Below are positions 34,376-48,868 of a stretch of 64,000 nt of DNA, one piece after another. Numbering within the stretch: position 1 is the first letter of the stretch; each line of letters starts with the position of its first letter. Both the position numbers and the translations under genes were made by a program. The notes beneath the pieces are model-generated. The model saw nothing but the letters and a program-made list of their open reading frames with translations, ran no database searches and had not been told where the DNA came from. The stretch spans positions 14,938,694-15,002,693 of the forward strand of contig OX424570.1 of assembly GCA_949152475.1 (NCBI GenBank). The letters run 5' to 3'. The DNA comes from Terebella lapidaria. Lineage: Eukaryota; Annelida; Polychaeta; Terebellida; Terebellidae.

Positions 34376-34784
34376 AATACATCATAAAAACGAATATTAT
34401 AGCTGATAACAAAAACAATGACAGACAGCTCTTATGTGGTCACATCTTTTCCATAAGTATCATTACTGTCACCTCAACAATCACAATGACTTAGTTGGTA
34501 TCTCCTGACAGAGTCGTAAATATATCATATATCATTGTTAAGATAGTTGATATATGTTTGGACGATATTTGTATCGAGCATCGAGGATGTTGTGTCGTTT
34601 CCAAATGGCCTTGCAAGAATAATCTTGTTGAAATCCTTCATTCAGCTACATGTGATATTTAGCAATGAATATTGTGAGAATTGATTATATTTTGCAAATG
34701 CAATGTGGATTAATCTTAAGTGAAACAATGGAAATATAACACACGTTATGTACCGCTACCTGAAACATGTACATATTCTTTTTA

Positions 34785-34935
34785 TTGCCAACATTTTTTC
34801 CTTTTTTTTAGATAGTATTCTTTGGGGAAAAAATTGCGGATTGATACCCAATAATACACACAAAATTTCAAGCTGATTTGTTGATCCAAAGCCAAACTAC
34901 GGCCAAAAAATGTGTCCCACTCATACGTGAACTTG
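34785..34935. repeat. Dispersed repeat related to 11,150-11,300
   Basis: Shares AATACACACAAAATTTC, TGATCC and AACTACGGCCAAAAA in order with the copy near the LTR element. Class unknown. Confidence 0.5.
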
Positions 34936-35073
34936 ACTTTAATGTCCATCACGCCTACGGAATAAAATGATGAAAATATCCTCAATCCTCAATGTCCTCA
35001 TATCTTCAATATGCATCGTTAAAATCATATTCTGTATCGTGAAATTTAGTTTGTACATGCAATAGAAAAAAGT

Positions 35074-38000
35074 TTGTTGTGGGCAATCACTATTAGATAT
35101 GTTCTTGTGAACTTAACTTTAATACGTGGGAAAATGTATGTTTGCTCAATATTTCCTGCGATTTAGTCACAACAAGACGACGTTAATGGTATGATCAAGA
35201 CATTGGCGCTGTTGTGATGAAGACAAATGGTTGTTTACTGTTTTCTATCGGGACGAGTGACACGTGACCTTACAATAAATGAAAGATGTAAAACATCGTC
35301 TCGTAAACATCGCTCACGTCCACCGTATTGCATCGCACATGAGCATCCAGATGTTGTTCCACATACTGCTTTTAAACATCCGTGATGCTGGAGAATAAAA
35401 AATCGCCGGAACTCTCAGCCACTAATGAGTGGGCTATAGCGATGAACGGATATTCGGTGATCGTCAGCCTAATTTTGTTGCTCACTTCTCGATTACTGGT
35501 CTCAACTTCATAGTATCCCTGATCCTTGGTTTCATGCGGTTAACATTTCTCATAATAATGAACATTTTCTTTTAAAAATTGAATTAAAACATCAAATTAT
35601 ATGCCGTACACAACGACAATCACAGTCACCAAGCATATATAAATCATCAACACTTCCTTAAGAATACATTTATGTCTGATAATCAACTGTTATTGCATTG
35701 ATTATGATGATTGTGACGTCACAGGAGCATTCCAAAATCTTATCTCACTCATCCCAAGATTCAATGTGCTGTTATCCAGCACTTTATAGATATACAAATA
35801 AGGTTTGAAATCCATTCATCATATACAGAATCCTAACTCCACAGGTGTTTGCAGATCAACTGCCGAAATTATATTGTTTTTCCTTGAACCAAGCATTATC
35901 AAATCCCAACACTTTGATAATGATCGAGAAGATATATTATCAGAGTGTTTACTGTATAAGCTATACCTGTGTGAGACTCTGGCTCATATTGTAGTTGCAC
36001 AAAAACAGTTCTTGATCAAATTTATTGCACGCACCTGAACTCATTGTTGTGTGACCTTTGTTATTGCAACTAAAGTCTGTTCGTGAAAACTATAACTATA
36101 AATGTTTTAACGAATGTTCTGAAGTATAACGATATATGCAACACTTTTTTGTGACTGACCACCTATTTCATCAACAGTGCCAACAAATCATTTGTGTCCA
36201 TTCAATATTGCTACAATATAAAAACTCAATAATTTGTTCACACTACACGTTATTTGTTATATTGTCCGCATCTTCACACTCTTTAATAACAGCGCGTGAC
36301 ACCTCAGCAATACACATTCAGATATAAATATGCTGAGCATCACCAATCTCACCATTTTCTTGCAACATTTTTGTAAATAATTCTTTCCCGACAGACACTA
36401 CACATCACTTGGTAAACCGACCACACTACTCGAAACTCCCCATGTCAACAGTAAGCAGCTTATTTAAATATCTCTCCCACTTCAGCGAGATAGATCCATG
36501 TAATGTCGATGTCTAGGGAAAATCCTGGCTCAGGACAGTGCTGGCGCTAGTTCTTTATGTGGTTGTGGTATGTCCTCTCTTGAGCGTAATCACTGGTAGA
36601 GCTGAAAGGACATGAATGATGATGAATCATGAGTTGGATATTGTATATGAGCACGTTGTATCATTGAAATGTTACATCAGGGGATAATCACATTTGAATA
36701 ATCATGTACGCGGGATTACATTGAATATCAGTATGAAGCTCAATGTAGCACATAGTACAAGTACATGTATGAGACAATGGCCTCTAATTATCATTAGTGT
36801 ATGCTCTTGGTGGGGTGGGGTCCTTTCTGCTGTTTTTATCAATTTACTATGTTTATCTGACCGATTCTCTAGTACCTTGTGAGGTTTTACCCTAAAATAT
36901 TCGTCCTAGTCAAAATGAACAAGTAGAAATACAGACCCTCCGCCCATTTCAAATAATGTAGAGCATCCATGTAATACACCATGAGCGAATTGACTGCATC
37001 ATGGGCATTCTGTTTACAAAGAGGTGTCCAGTCTTGTGGATATGAGTGATATTCTCAATCAGGTCAAATATTAACATTTATTATCTCCGGTCCAATATTT
37101 ATATTTACGCGAACATATAATTGAAGCTATTCCAAGTTTGTAGGGAACAGGGGAATGTCGAAAAACGACTGACTACATATCTTTGAAATGCATTCTATAT
37201 TTGGTGTGTAGACACATGATACCGCTGATGTGAAGTTTCGGACATGGATTTGCTCTTCTCAACACATTGATCTTGAGCTCATTATGGTAAAATAACATAA
37301 ATACATGGCCTTGCACGGCGCCAAATCAAGTGCGAAACCACTGCAAAACCCGATGTGAATTCGGTAAAAATGCAGTTAAATGGCCACAGGACGTTTCATG
37401 TGATAAATAGAATCTCAAATCCGTGACCAATTGATAAGGCTCGCAAAAAGCAAAAGTTCTTTGGTGGTTTAATAAATTTGATATCAAATGGGCACTTATT
37501 CAAGGTCCTCTATCTATCACATAAAAACTCCACTATATACAATATCATAGTACTACTACCACTCAGCACATCTCGAGTTGACACTTTTGAAGTTGTGTAG
37601 AAGATCATTTTGATATTAACATTATGACATCAGAAATTCCGGTACGTAAACGCAGTTGAATATATATATGAATAAGTTATTATGTTTCATATGTACGCAG
37701 CATAACAGTTTTATTTGTACCTCTTCCTTTAGGTCCATAGCACTTCCATTGCGTGTGCACAAATAGTAGACATAAATGCCAGAAAGAAGTGTCTTAATAC
37801 TCAAAAATTTGATTCGACATCTTATTTATATGTGATGATGCATACGATATGATGGCTGTAAAGTCGTTGCATTTGTGTACATTTGTGTTCTATTGTTTGT
37901 ATCAGTGTAAAAAGCAATGACCTTTTCAGAAATGAATTCACATCATTCATCACGTATTGATTATCATTTGTGCTTTTTCATTATTTTGTTCAATCGGAAG

Positions 38001-41000
38001 TAACGCCCCTGCATTTCACAAACTCTCCCTCTCAGCTCATCTGCCATGTGCAAATGTTCAGCTCAGTACAAGTGTCTCTCTGCTGCCTGTTGCCTTTTTT
38101 GAAATATCTCTAGGATCCAACCCAATTATTCACCCAGACGTTGCAAACAGAGGAATTTCTTCACTCCTTCCCGCATTGCATGATCGATAACATCCAAACG
38201 GTTTTGCACTGTAGGAATGAGGCATTCATGTCTGCTCCTGGTATGAGCGTGATCACTGACAAGTTGGTATTAAACATCACAAAGGGAAAACAGAGCATGA
38301 GTCTCTTTTTTATGAACAGCATTGAATAACATTTTTGATGTTACCACGCAAATAGTTATTGCCGTAAATAGCAAATAATATTATTGAGAAATATTATTCT
38401 ATAAACATACAGAGCCTCAATAATAATTTGGCTGTCAATATGTCGTGTTCTGCAGGAATGGGCATCATGTCAGTGTGATAAATATGTGTGGACATGTGAT
38501 CTATATACCACCACCTTAAAAAATAATATTCGGATTTTTCAATGACGGCCAATAATGATTGACATTTCTGTCTTCCCCATCCCCCGTCGAGTAACAATAT
38601 ATTTTGATGGGTACAAAATTATAATATGTAGGAACGTGCTAGGACGAAAATTCCATTATACATGTACTTTGACCTGGTAACGGGATTCGAATCCACGTCA
38701 CTTACGGCCTCTGAGCTTCGCTACTTCAAGAGCCACCAGTCCTATTCACTAGGCCACAGAAGGCATAATAATAACAAGCTGTTCCTAGACTTAACCTACA
38801 TACATTATTTTGGGGTACAACTCTCCAGCAGTGTGTGTTTATGCAGTACACACATTATTAACACAAACAGACTTAATCTAACTAAGTGTCAAATAAATAC
38901 ATATAGAGCATCTGCAAAAACAGCACCGAACCAATAATTGTTGTTTCAATTCCACGTGTATGATAATATATTACAAATCGGAATTTTTCACCAGAAGGTT
39001 ACATCACCCTACCGATATAGCATAGTTCTACCCTGTAGATGAAACGTTATCCAGATATACCTCTATAAAATCGAATCAATAAAAGAAACTGACAAATGAA
39101 CTACATTTTGGAATCTTAAGTGTTATGCTGACAAATGCAACAAAGACTTCAATATTTTTAGCTTTCAGCTTTTTCTCCACATCATTTTTTTTCAGAAATT
39201 CTCTCAGATCGAATATCTTCTGTTGAAGAATTTTACATCCCTTAGTTCATCGTCCGACTTATATTACAGATACATATTACAGATTACATGGTTAATCACT
39301 TAATCTCATGACATTTTCAATCATATTAAATGCTTCGCTTTGGAAACCATTTGAAAAGATGTAATTTCTTTTTGTTTTTGAATATGTAGAGATATATCAC
39401 GATATTGCGACATCCTAGGCGGATCGGGCTTCTGAGAACATCAACGCTCCCCAGAACACCAGCCACAATAGACCCTCTTCAGTCCCCTCCTTCCTCTAAA
39501 TCCTGGATCCGCCCTTAATGATGACCTACTATATACCGCATTCAAGATGGTGAATCCATGGTTAGACATACAGTTTTCCCTGGTGCTCAATGCTTTTACC
39601 TGACGGAGCAGCTGGAGTCAACAATAAATACCGACGTCAAAACAAAAGTGTAAATCCTCGTGATAAACACCGAGCGTTCCGCACAAACGGCTTACAAACA
39701 AATTGGTGGCCCACGCACTACTGCTAACGCGAGTTTCTCTGTCTTTTCCTTGAACATTATTCGTCTATAGACAACAATTTATATCTTTAACTTGCGAAAC
39801 ACCCAGATTTTGGCCCATGGAGGCATTGAAAGTTTTTTTCTGAATATAATAATGTTTCTATTATGGAGGCGATAATGCCTAACTTGGTATTTGGTAGCAT
39901 GAAATATTAATAACGTGAAAGTTGAATACGGCAATTCCATAAAGCCCCAAGGAACAGATATACTATAAATATTTCTACATTCGAAGCAGACAATTGTGTC
40001 CAAAATGGTACATACAATATCTCAGTGCGTGAACGTTGTTGTTCAGAACGTATATCAAAAGAAGGAATGCCGCCGTTCCTGCATACACTTTGCAAAAGTT
40101 TACAAATTCTGACGTCGACTGACACGTGACCTGCCGTGTCAGAATAAGGTACAACACAGCTCCGTAAACATGGCTTGTCTTTACCATAACACACTGCATG
40201 TGAACTGCTGTTGTTTAATCCTGAGGTACTAACAAACATGTAGTAGGTTTGTTTCGGCGCTGCACATCTGTTGGAATAAAACAAAGCTCACATAAAATTT
40301 TGCCCGTATTCAATGTACATCTTCGTTCAAACCATTGAACATATGAAAGTTTAAAGTTTGAAAAATGGTGCAACAAATATTTTCCAGGTGAGAATACCAC
40401 TTAGCACACCTCGGAAAATTGCTAGATCAGCTATTGTTATCTATTCTGATCAAGGAAATGTTCTTAATTACCACAATCTTAAACATTCAGAATTTCCAAT
40501 TGTAATCTAGTTGTATTTGGACGAGGGGTGGATCCATGCAACTTGAACCGTGTTTGTTTGAAAAAAAAAATTCTATGGCATTGAGAGAAGATCTCGTGTG
40601 TGGTGAATTTTTAATTACCTACCAGAAGTCGAACGAATTATTTGGAATGTATTTATATTCTGCGAATGTTCTTTGTGAAACATTAACGTTACTTTCCAAA
40701 CTTTGGTATAATTGCATTCATCCACATATCCGTCCAATCCAATCAACCACATGGGCTTCATCAATTTCAGATTAATGAAGTGTAGTGTTGAATACATAGC
40801 TGTCATTATTACCATTAATATTGAAAAAACTGTGAATTTCCTTATATGGCAGTCTTTCGAAATTTGTTACTGTATTATTTTTTCATGTTAATAAGGCTTT
40901 TAGTAGGAATTCTAACACTGCAGCGTGGTACTCCTAAGAGTACTGTAGCCATATATGCCTCACACAGTGTAGATGATGGAGCAAACAATGACGAGTCGTT

Positions 41001-41282
41001 TGTGCATGGCCAGTATCATTACTGTCACATTTTACAAGACATACATTCCAAGCACAAATTATGTCATCAATCAGTTTTGTGTTTTATTGTGTTTGCTACA
41101 CGATTACTCTTTCTAATCGTTTTTTGGCGTTGTTGGGATCTGTAGTTGGTTTATAAAATAACGAAAAATGAAATAGATGCAGTTTCCCTGCCTAAAGAAA
41201 TGAAACACCAGTACTTCTGACATTCTGAAAGTTATTTTATCATTTGCCTTATGTGGCGTGCTCATTCATTTTACTCTCCAAC
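35074..41282 (+). repeat. Near-identical 6.2-kb tandem duplication, copy 1
   Basis: Matches 41,283-47,536 with only about six differences that I noticed (for example one base of length near 40,105 and one near 35,228), apart from a 47-bp tandem repeat at the start of copy 2. The joint shows short homology (TTG / TTGTTGTGGG). It contains one full set of blocks A to M of the long colinear region and a tRNA-like sequence, but no recognised gene. Confidence 0.95.
38671..38758 (-). repeat. tRNA-like sequence (SINE head), in duplication copy 1
   Basis: On the minus strand TGGCCTAGTGAATAGGACTGG resembles a polymerase III A box and GGATTCGAATCCC is a near-consensus B box about 45 bp later. Acceptor-stem pairing is poor, so it is read as a tRNA-derived SINE head and not a tRNA gene. 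Confidence 0.5.
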
Positions 41283-44200
41283 TTGTTGTGGGCAATCACT
41301 ATTAGATATGTTCTTGTGAACTTAACTTTAATACGTGGGCAATCACTATTAGATATGTTCTTGTGAACTTAACTTTAATACGTGGGAAAATGTATGTTTG
41401 CTCAATATTTCCTGCGATTTAGTCACAACAAGACGACGTTAATGGTATGATCAAGACATTGGCGCTGTTGTGATGAAGACAATGGTTGTTTACTGTTTTC
41501 TATCGGGACGAGTGACACGTGACCTTACAATAAATGAAAGATGTAAAACATCGTCTCGTAAACATCGCTCACGTCCACCGTATTGCATCGCACATGAGCA
41601 TCCAGATGTTGTTCCACATACTGCTTTTAAACATCCGTGATGCTGGAGAATAAAAAATCGCCGGAACTCTCAGCCACTAATGAGTGGGCTATAGCGATGA
41701 ACGGATATTCGGTGATCGTCAGCCTAATTTTGTTGCTCACTTCTCGATTACTGGTCTCAACTTCATAGTATCCCTGATCCTTGGTTTCATGCGGTTAACA
41801 TTTCTCATAATAATGAACATTTTCTTTTAAAAATTGAATTAAAACATCAAATTATATGCCGTACACAACGACAATCACAGTCACCAAGCATATATAAATC
41901 ATCAACACTTCCTTAAGAATACATTTATGTCTGATAATCAACTGTTATTGCATTGATTATGATGATTGTGACGTCACAGGAGCATTCCAAAATCTTATCT
42001 CACTCATCCCAAGATTCAATGTGCTTTTATCCAGCACTTTATAGATATACAAATAAGGTTTGAAATCCATTCATCATATACAGAATCCTAACTCCACAGG
42101 TGTTTGCAGATCAACTGCCGAAATTATATTGTTTTTCCTTGAACCAAGCATTATCAAATCCCAACACTTTGATAATGATCGAGAAGATATATTATCAGAG
42201 TGTTTACTGTATAAGCTATACCTGTGTGAGACTCTGGCTCATATTGTAGTTGCACAAAAACAGTTCTTGATCAAATTTATTGCACGCACCTGAACTCATT
42301 GTTGTGTGACCTTTGTTATTGCAACTAAAGTCTGTTCGTGAAAACTATAACTATAAATGTTTTAACGAATGTTCTGAAGTATAACGATATATGCAACACT
42401 TTTTTGTGACTGACCACCTATTTCATCAACAGTGCCAACAAATCATTTGTGTCCATTCAATATTGCTACAATATAAAAACTCAATAATTTGTTCACACTA
42501 CACGTTATTTGTTATATTGTCCGCATCTTCACACTCTTTAATAACAGCGCGTGACACCTCAGCAATACACATTCAGATATAAATATGCTGAGCATCACCA
42601 ATCTCACCATTTTCTTGCAACATTTTTGTAAATAATTCTTTCCCGACAGACACTACACATCACTTGGTAAACCGACCACACTACTCGAAACTCCCCATGT
42701 CAACAGTAAGCAGCTTATTTAAATATCTCTCCCACTTCAGCGAGATAGATCCATGTAATGTCGATGTCTAGGGAAAATCCTGGCTCAGGACAGTGCTGGC
42801 GCTAGTTCTTTATGTGGTTGTGGTATGTCCTCTCTTGAGCGTAATCACTGGTAGAGCTGAAAGGACATGAATGATGATGAATCATGAGTTGGATATTGTA
42901 TATGAGCACGTTGTATCATTGAAATGTTACATCAGGGGATAATCACATTTGAATAATCATGTACGCGGGATTACATTGAATATCAGTATGAAGCTCAATG
43001 TAGCACATAGTACAAGTACATGTATGAGACAATGGCCTCTAATTATCATTAGTGTATGCTCTTGGTGGGGTGGGGTCCTTTCTGCTGTTTTTATCAATTT
43101 ACTATGTTTATCTGACCGATTCTCTAGTACCTTGTGAGGTTTTACCCTAAAATATTCGTCCTAGTCAAAATGAACAAGTAGAAATACAGACCCTCCGCCC
43201 ATTTCAAATAATGTAGAGCATCCATGTAATACACCATGAGCGAATTGACTGCATCATGGGCATTCTGTTTACAAAGAGGTGTCCAGTCTTGTGGATATGA
43301 GTGATATTCTCAATCAGGTCAAATATTAACATTTATTATCTCCGGTCCAATATTTATATTTACGCGAACATATAATTGAAGCTATTCCAAGTTTGTAGGG
43401 AACAGGGGAATGTCGAAAAACGACTGACTACATATCTTTGAAATGCATTCTATATTTGGTGTGTAGACACATGATACCGCTGATGTGAAGTTTCGGACAT
43501 GGATTTGCTCTTCTCAACACATTGATCTTGAGCTCATTATGGTAAAATAACATAAATACATGGCCTTGCACGGCGCCAAATCAAGTGCGAAACCACTGCA
43601 AAACCCGATGTGAATTCGGTAAAAATGCAGTTAAATGGCCACAGGACGTTTCATGTGATAAATAGAATCTCAAATCCGTGACCAATTGATAAGGCTCGCA
43701 AAAAGCAAAAGTTCTTTGGTGGTTTAATAAATTTGATATCAAATGGGCACTTATTCAAGGTCCTCTATCTATCACATAAAAACTCCACTATATACAATAT
43801 CATAGTACTACTACCACTCAGCACATCTCGAGTTGACACTTTTGAAGTTGTGTAGAAGATCATTTTGATATTAACATTATGACATCAGAAATTCCGGTAC
43901 GTAAACGCAGTTGAATATATATATGAATAAGTTATTATGTTTCATATGTACGCAGCATAACAGTTTTATTTGTACCTCTTCCTTTAGGTCCATAGCACTT
44001 CCATTGCGTGTGCACAAATAGTAGACATAAATGCCAGAAAGAAGTGTCTTAATACTCAAAAATTTGATTCGACATCTTATTTATATGTGATGATGCATAC
44101 GATATGATGGCTGTAAAGTCGTTGCATTTGTGTACATTTGTGTTCTATTGTTTGTATCAGTGTAAAAAGCAATGACCTTTTCAGAAATGAATTCACATCC

Positions 44201-47200
44201 TTCATCACGTATTGATTATCATTTGTGCTTTTTCATTATTTTGTTCAATCGGAAGTAACGCCCCTGCATTTCACAAACTCTCCCTCTCAGCTCATCTGCC
44301 ATGTGCAAATGTTCAGCTCAGTACAAGTGTCTCTCTGCTGCCTGTTGCCTTTTTTGAAATATCTCTAGGATCCAACCCAATTATTCACCCAGACGTTGCA
44401 AACAGAGGAATTTCTTCACTCCTTCCCGCATTGCATGATCGATAACATCCAAACGGTTTTGCACTGTAGGAATGAGGCATTCATGTCTGCTCCTGGTATG
44501 AGCGTGATCACTGACAAGTTGGTATTAAACATCACAAAGGGAAAACAGAGCATGAGTCTCTTTTTTATGAACAGCATTGAATAACATTTTTGATGTTACC
44601 ACGCAAATAGTTATTGCCGTAAATAGCAAATAATATTATTGAGAAATATTATTCTATAAACATACAGAGCCTCAATAATAATTTGGCTGTCAATATGTCG
44701 TGTTCTGCAGGAATGGGCATCATGTCAGTGTGATAAATATGTGTGGACATGTGATCTATATACCACCACCTTAAAAAATAATATTCGGATTTTTCAATGA
44801 CGGCCAATAATGATTGACATTTCTGTCTTCCCCATCCCCCGTCGAGTAACAATATATTTTGATGGGTACAAAATTATAATATGTAGGAACGTGCTAGGAC
44901 GAAAATTCCATTATACATGTACTTTGACCTGGTAACGGGATTCGAATCCACGTCACTTACGGCCTCTGAGCTTCGCTACTTCAAGAGCCACCAGTCCTAT
45001 TCACTAGGCCACAGAAGGCATAATAATAACAAGCTGTTCCTAGACTTAACCTACATACATTATTTTGGGGTACAACTCTCCAGCAGTGTGTGTTTATGCA
45101 GTACACACATTATTAACACAAACAGACTTAATCTAACTAAGTGTCAAATAAATACATATAGAGCATCTGCAAAAACAGCACCGAACCAATAATTGTTGTT
45201 TCAATTCCACGTGTATGATAATATATTACAAATCGGAATTTTTCACCAGAAGGTTACATCACCCTACCGATATAGCATAGTTCTACCCTGTAGATGAAAC
45301 GTTATCCAGATATACCTCTATAAAATCGAATCAATAAAAGAAACTGACAAATGAACTACATTTTGGAATCTTAAGTGTTATGCTGACAAATGCAACAAAG
45401 ACTTCAATATTTTTAGCTTTCAGCTTTTTCTCCACATCATTTTTTTTCAGAAATTCTCTCAGATCGAATATCTTCTGTTGAAGAATTTTACATCCCTTAG
45501 TTCATCGTCCGACTTATATTACAGATACATATTACAGATTACATGGTTAATCACTTAATCTCATGACATTTTCAATCATATTAAATGCTTCGCTTTGGAA
45601 ACCATTTGAAAAGATGTAATTTCTTTTTGTTTTTGAATATGTAGAGATATATCACGATATTGCGACATCCTAGGCGGATCGGGCTTCTGAGAACATCAAC
45701 GCTCCCCAGAACACCAGCCACAATAGACCCTCTTCAGTCCCCTCCTTCCTCTAAATCCTGGATCCGCCCTTAATGATGACCTACTATATACCGCATTCAA
45801 GATGGTGAATCCATGGTTAGACATACAGTTTTCCCTGGTGCTCAATGCTTTTACCTGACGGAGCAGCTGGAGTCAACAATAAATACCGACGTCAAAACAA
45901 AAGTGTAAATCCTCGTGATAAACACCGAGCGTTCCGCACAAACGGCTTACAAACAAATTGGTGGCCCACGCACTACTGCTAACGCGAGTTTCTCTGTCTT
46001 TTCCTTGAACATTATTCGTCTATAGACAACAATTTATATCTTTAACTTGCGAAACACCCAGATTTTGGCCCATGGAGGCATTGAAAGTTTTTTTCTGAAT
46101 ATAATAATGTTTCTATTATGGAGGCGATAATGCCTAACTTGGTATTTGGTAGCATGAAATATTAATAACGTGAAAGTTGAATACGGCAATTCCATAAAGC
46201 CCCAAGGAACAGATATACTATAAATATTTCTACATTCGAAGCAGACAATTGTGTCCAAAATGGTACATACAATATCTCAGTGCGTGAACGTTGTTGTTCA
46301 GAACGTATATCAAAAGAAGGAATGCCGCCGTTCCTGCATACACTTTGCAAAAGTTTACAATTCTGACGTCGACTGACACGTGACCTGCCGTGTCAGAATA
46401 AGGTACAACACAGCTCCGTAAACATGGCTTGTCTTTACCATAACACACTGCATGTGAACTGCTGTTGTTTAATCCTGAGGTACTAACAAACATGTAGTAG
46501 GTTTGTTTCGGCGCTGCACATCTGTTGGAATAAAACAAAGCTCACATAAAATTTTGCCCGTATTCAATGTACATCTTCGTTCAAACCATTGAACATATGA
46601 AAGTTTAAAGTTTGAAAAATGGTGCAACAAATATTTTCCAGGTGAGAATACCACTTAGCACACCTCGGAAAATTGCTAGATCAGCTATTGTTATCTATTC
46701 TGATCAAGGAAATGTTCTTAATTACCACAATCTTAAACATTCAGAATTTCCAATTGTAATCTAGTTGTATTTGGACGAGGGGTGGATCCATGCAACTTGA
46801 ACCGTGTTTGTTTGAAAAAAAAAATTCTATGGCATTGAGAGAAGATCTCGTGTGTGGTGAATTTTTAATTACCTACCAGAAGTCGAACGAATTATTTGGA
46901 ATGTATTTATATTCTGCGAATGTTCTTTGGGAAACATTAACGTTACTTTCCAAACTTTGGTATAATTGCATTCATCCACATATCCGTCCAATCCAATCAC
47001 CCACATGGGCTTCATCAATTTCAGATTAATGAAGTGTAGTGTTGAATACATAGCTGTCATTATTACCATTAATATTGAAAAAACTGTGAATTTCCTTATA
47101 TGGCAGTCTTTCGAAATTTGTTACTGTATTATTTTTTCATGTTAATAAGGCTTTTAGTAGGAATTCTAACACTGCAGCGTGGTACTCCTAAGAGTACTGT

Positions 47201-47536
47201 AGCCATATATGCCTCACACAGTGTAGATGATGGAGCAAACAATGACGAGTCGTTTGTGCATGGCCAGTATCATTACTGTCACATTTTACAAGACATACAT
47301 TCCAAGCACAAATTATGTCATCAATCAGTTTTGTGTTTTATTGTGTTTGCTACACGATTACTCTTTCTAATCGTTTTTTGGCGTTGTTGGGATCTGTAGT
47401 TGGTTTATAAAATAACGAAAAATGAAATAGATGCAGTTTCCCTGCCTAAAGAAATGAAACACCAGTACTTCTGACATTCTGAAAGTTATTTTATCATTTG
47501 CCTTATGTGGCGTGCTCATTCATTTTACTCTCCAAC
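41283..47536 (+). repeat. Near-identical 6.2-kb tandem duplication, copy 2
   Basis: Second copy of 35,074-41,282. Its first 100 bp contain a private 47-bp tandem repeat (41,290-41,336 / 41,337-41,383). Copy 2 ends at ...CTCCAAC before TTGCATTAACAGG, where unduplicated sequence resumes. Confidence 0.95.
44926..45013 (-). repeat. tRNA-like sequence (SINE head), in duplication copy 2
   Basis: Identical to the copy 6,255 bp upstream, with the same A-box- and B-box-like motifs on the minus strand. Confidence 0.5.
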
Positions 47537-48739
47537 TTGCATTAACAGGACACACTTGATGGTAAGTTTCAGGATATCGATGCTGTTATCAGCAAGATAA
47601 ATGGTTGTTCATGTTTTTTTTTTTTCATCTAGACAAATGACAAGTATTTATACGAGTATTTATGCTGGGTATTTTTGTTCATATAATGATTACAAGATAT
47701 GGAGATCAGGTTGTGAGTTCCACTGGTCCTTGGTTTGATGGGTTTTCATTTGAAAGCAATTTTATACCAAACTATCAGATGGTGTTCTTTCTTACATTTC
47801 CACAATCACAGCTACCGAACATGTAACTCATTACCACTTTCTTAAAATTATTTTCTGTCTAGCACTCTACAAATGTTTTTGCATTGATCCATTGATAGTA
47901 GTAACCTAACATAATCATTTTCTATTCTTATGTTACTCATTCCAAGATTCAGTGTGCTCTTCCGGTACTGTATAAACATAAGGAATGTTTGAAATTCATT
48001 CACACTGTGCAAATTCTATACCCGATGCTGACAGCTGCTTACAGCTTAATTACTGAAATTCTGCTGTTTTAATTGAACCAAACACTAGCGTTTCAAATTC
48101 CCCAACTCTTGATATGGTGCAGATCTATTATAAGAGTGTTTACTCTAAACAATCTGTGTGAAACTGTGTATAGCTCATGTTGTAGCTGCACATAAGCAGT
48201 TCTTGATCCAATTGTTTCAACTTTGCATGCACCTGGGTTCGTAGTAATCATGATCTGGGTATGATCAATACTTCTCTATTGTTGTTGGAACTAGCTCATT
48301 CATCATCTAACAGTGTCGACATTTCATTTGTGTCCATTCAATATTTTTACAATATAAACACTCAATAATTTTATTCACACTACACGTTATGTGTTCTGTT
48401 GTTCGCATCTTCGCTACCAAGCATGGCGCTTAAAGGGCCATGGACACGAAAAAGTGACTTGTTTTAATAATGAAGTTAAGCATCTACTGAGCATGTACCC
48501 AACAGAAATGGTATCAATTAGGGCTCGGTTTGACCAGAAATTGACCTGAGAGCCGTTGCGAGAGATGATTGGCATTTTACGTTCTTTGTGATCTGTGACG
48601 TCACGGGGGAACGACCGCGCTGGTAAAGACGTTTGTCGTTTGCAGGTGGTTGTTTTATAATTGCGGGTTTTTGGAGGGATTCCATTCAACACTACTATAC
48701 TATTTATATCATATCAATATGTATGGGAATTTTATAATT

Positions 48740-48868
48740 ATATGCAGCATGGGTAACCGTAGTGTCGGCGAAGGTTCTACACATCGGAAAGGTGTCAGCC
48801 TTTTCTACTTTCCGAATGACCCATGGCATGGCCAGTTTACACAGGCGCTCAATAACTTTTGTCTGTAG
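48740..48868 (+). pseudogene. THAP-domain fragment inside the Kolobok-like element
   Basis: The frame MGNRSVGEGSTHRKGVSLFYFPNDPWHGQ... ends in a stop after about 40 residues. The GVSLFYFPNDP stretch fits the middle of a THAP domain, but the full C2CH set of ligands and the AVPTIF box are not visible. It is a remnant of the transposase N-terminus, in keeping with the TTAA ends of the host element. Confidence 0.45.

Noticed and set aside
38671-38758. A genuine tRNA gene on minus, present twice through the duplication
   Set aside because: The B box is good but the acceptor stem pairs poorly and the 5' half does not fold as a standard cloverleaf.
35074-47536. The two 6.2-kb copies as LTRs or as a giant retroelement
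   Set aside because: They are directly adjacent with no internal region, lack TG...CA ends and contain no retroelement motifs. They are a tandem duplication.
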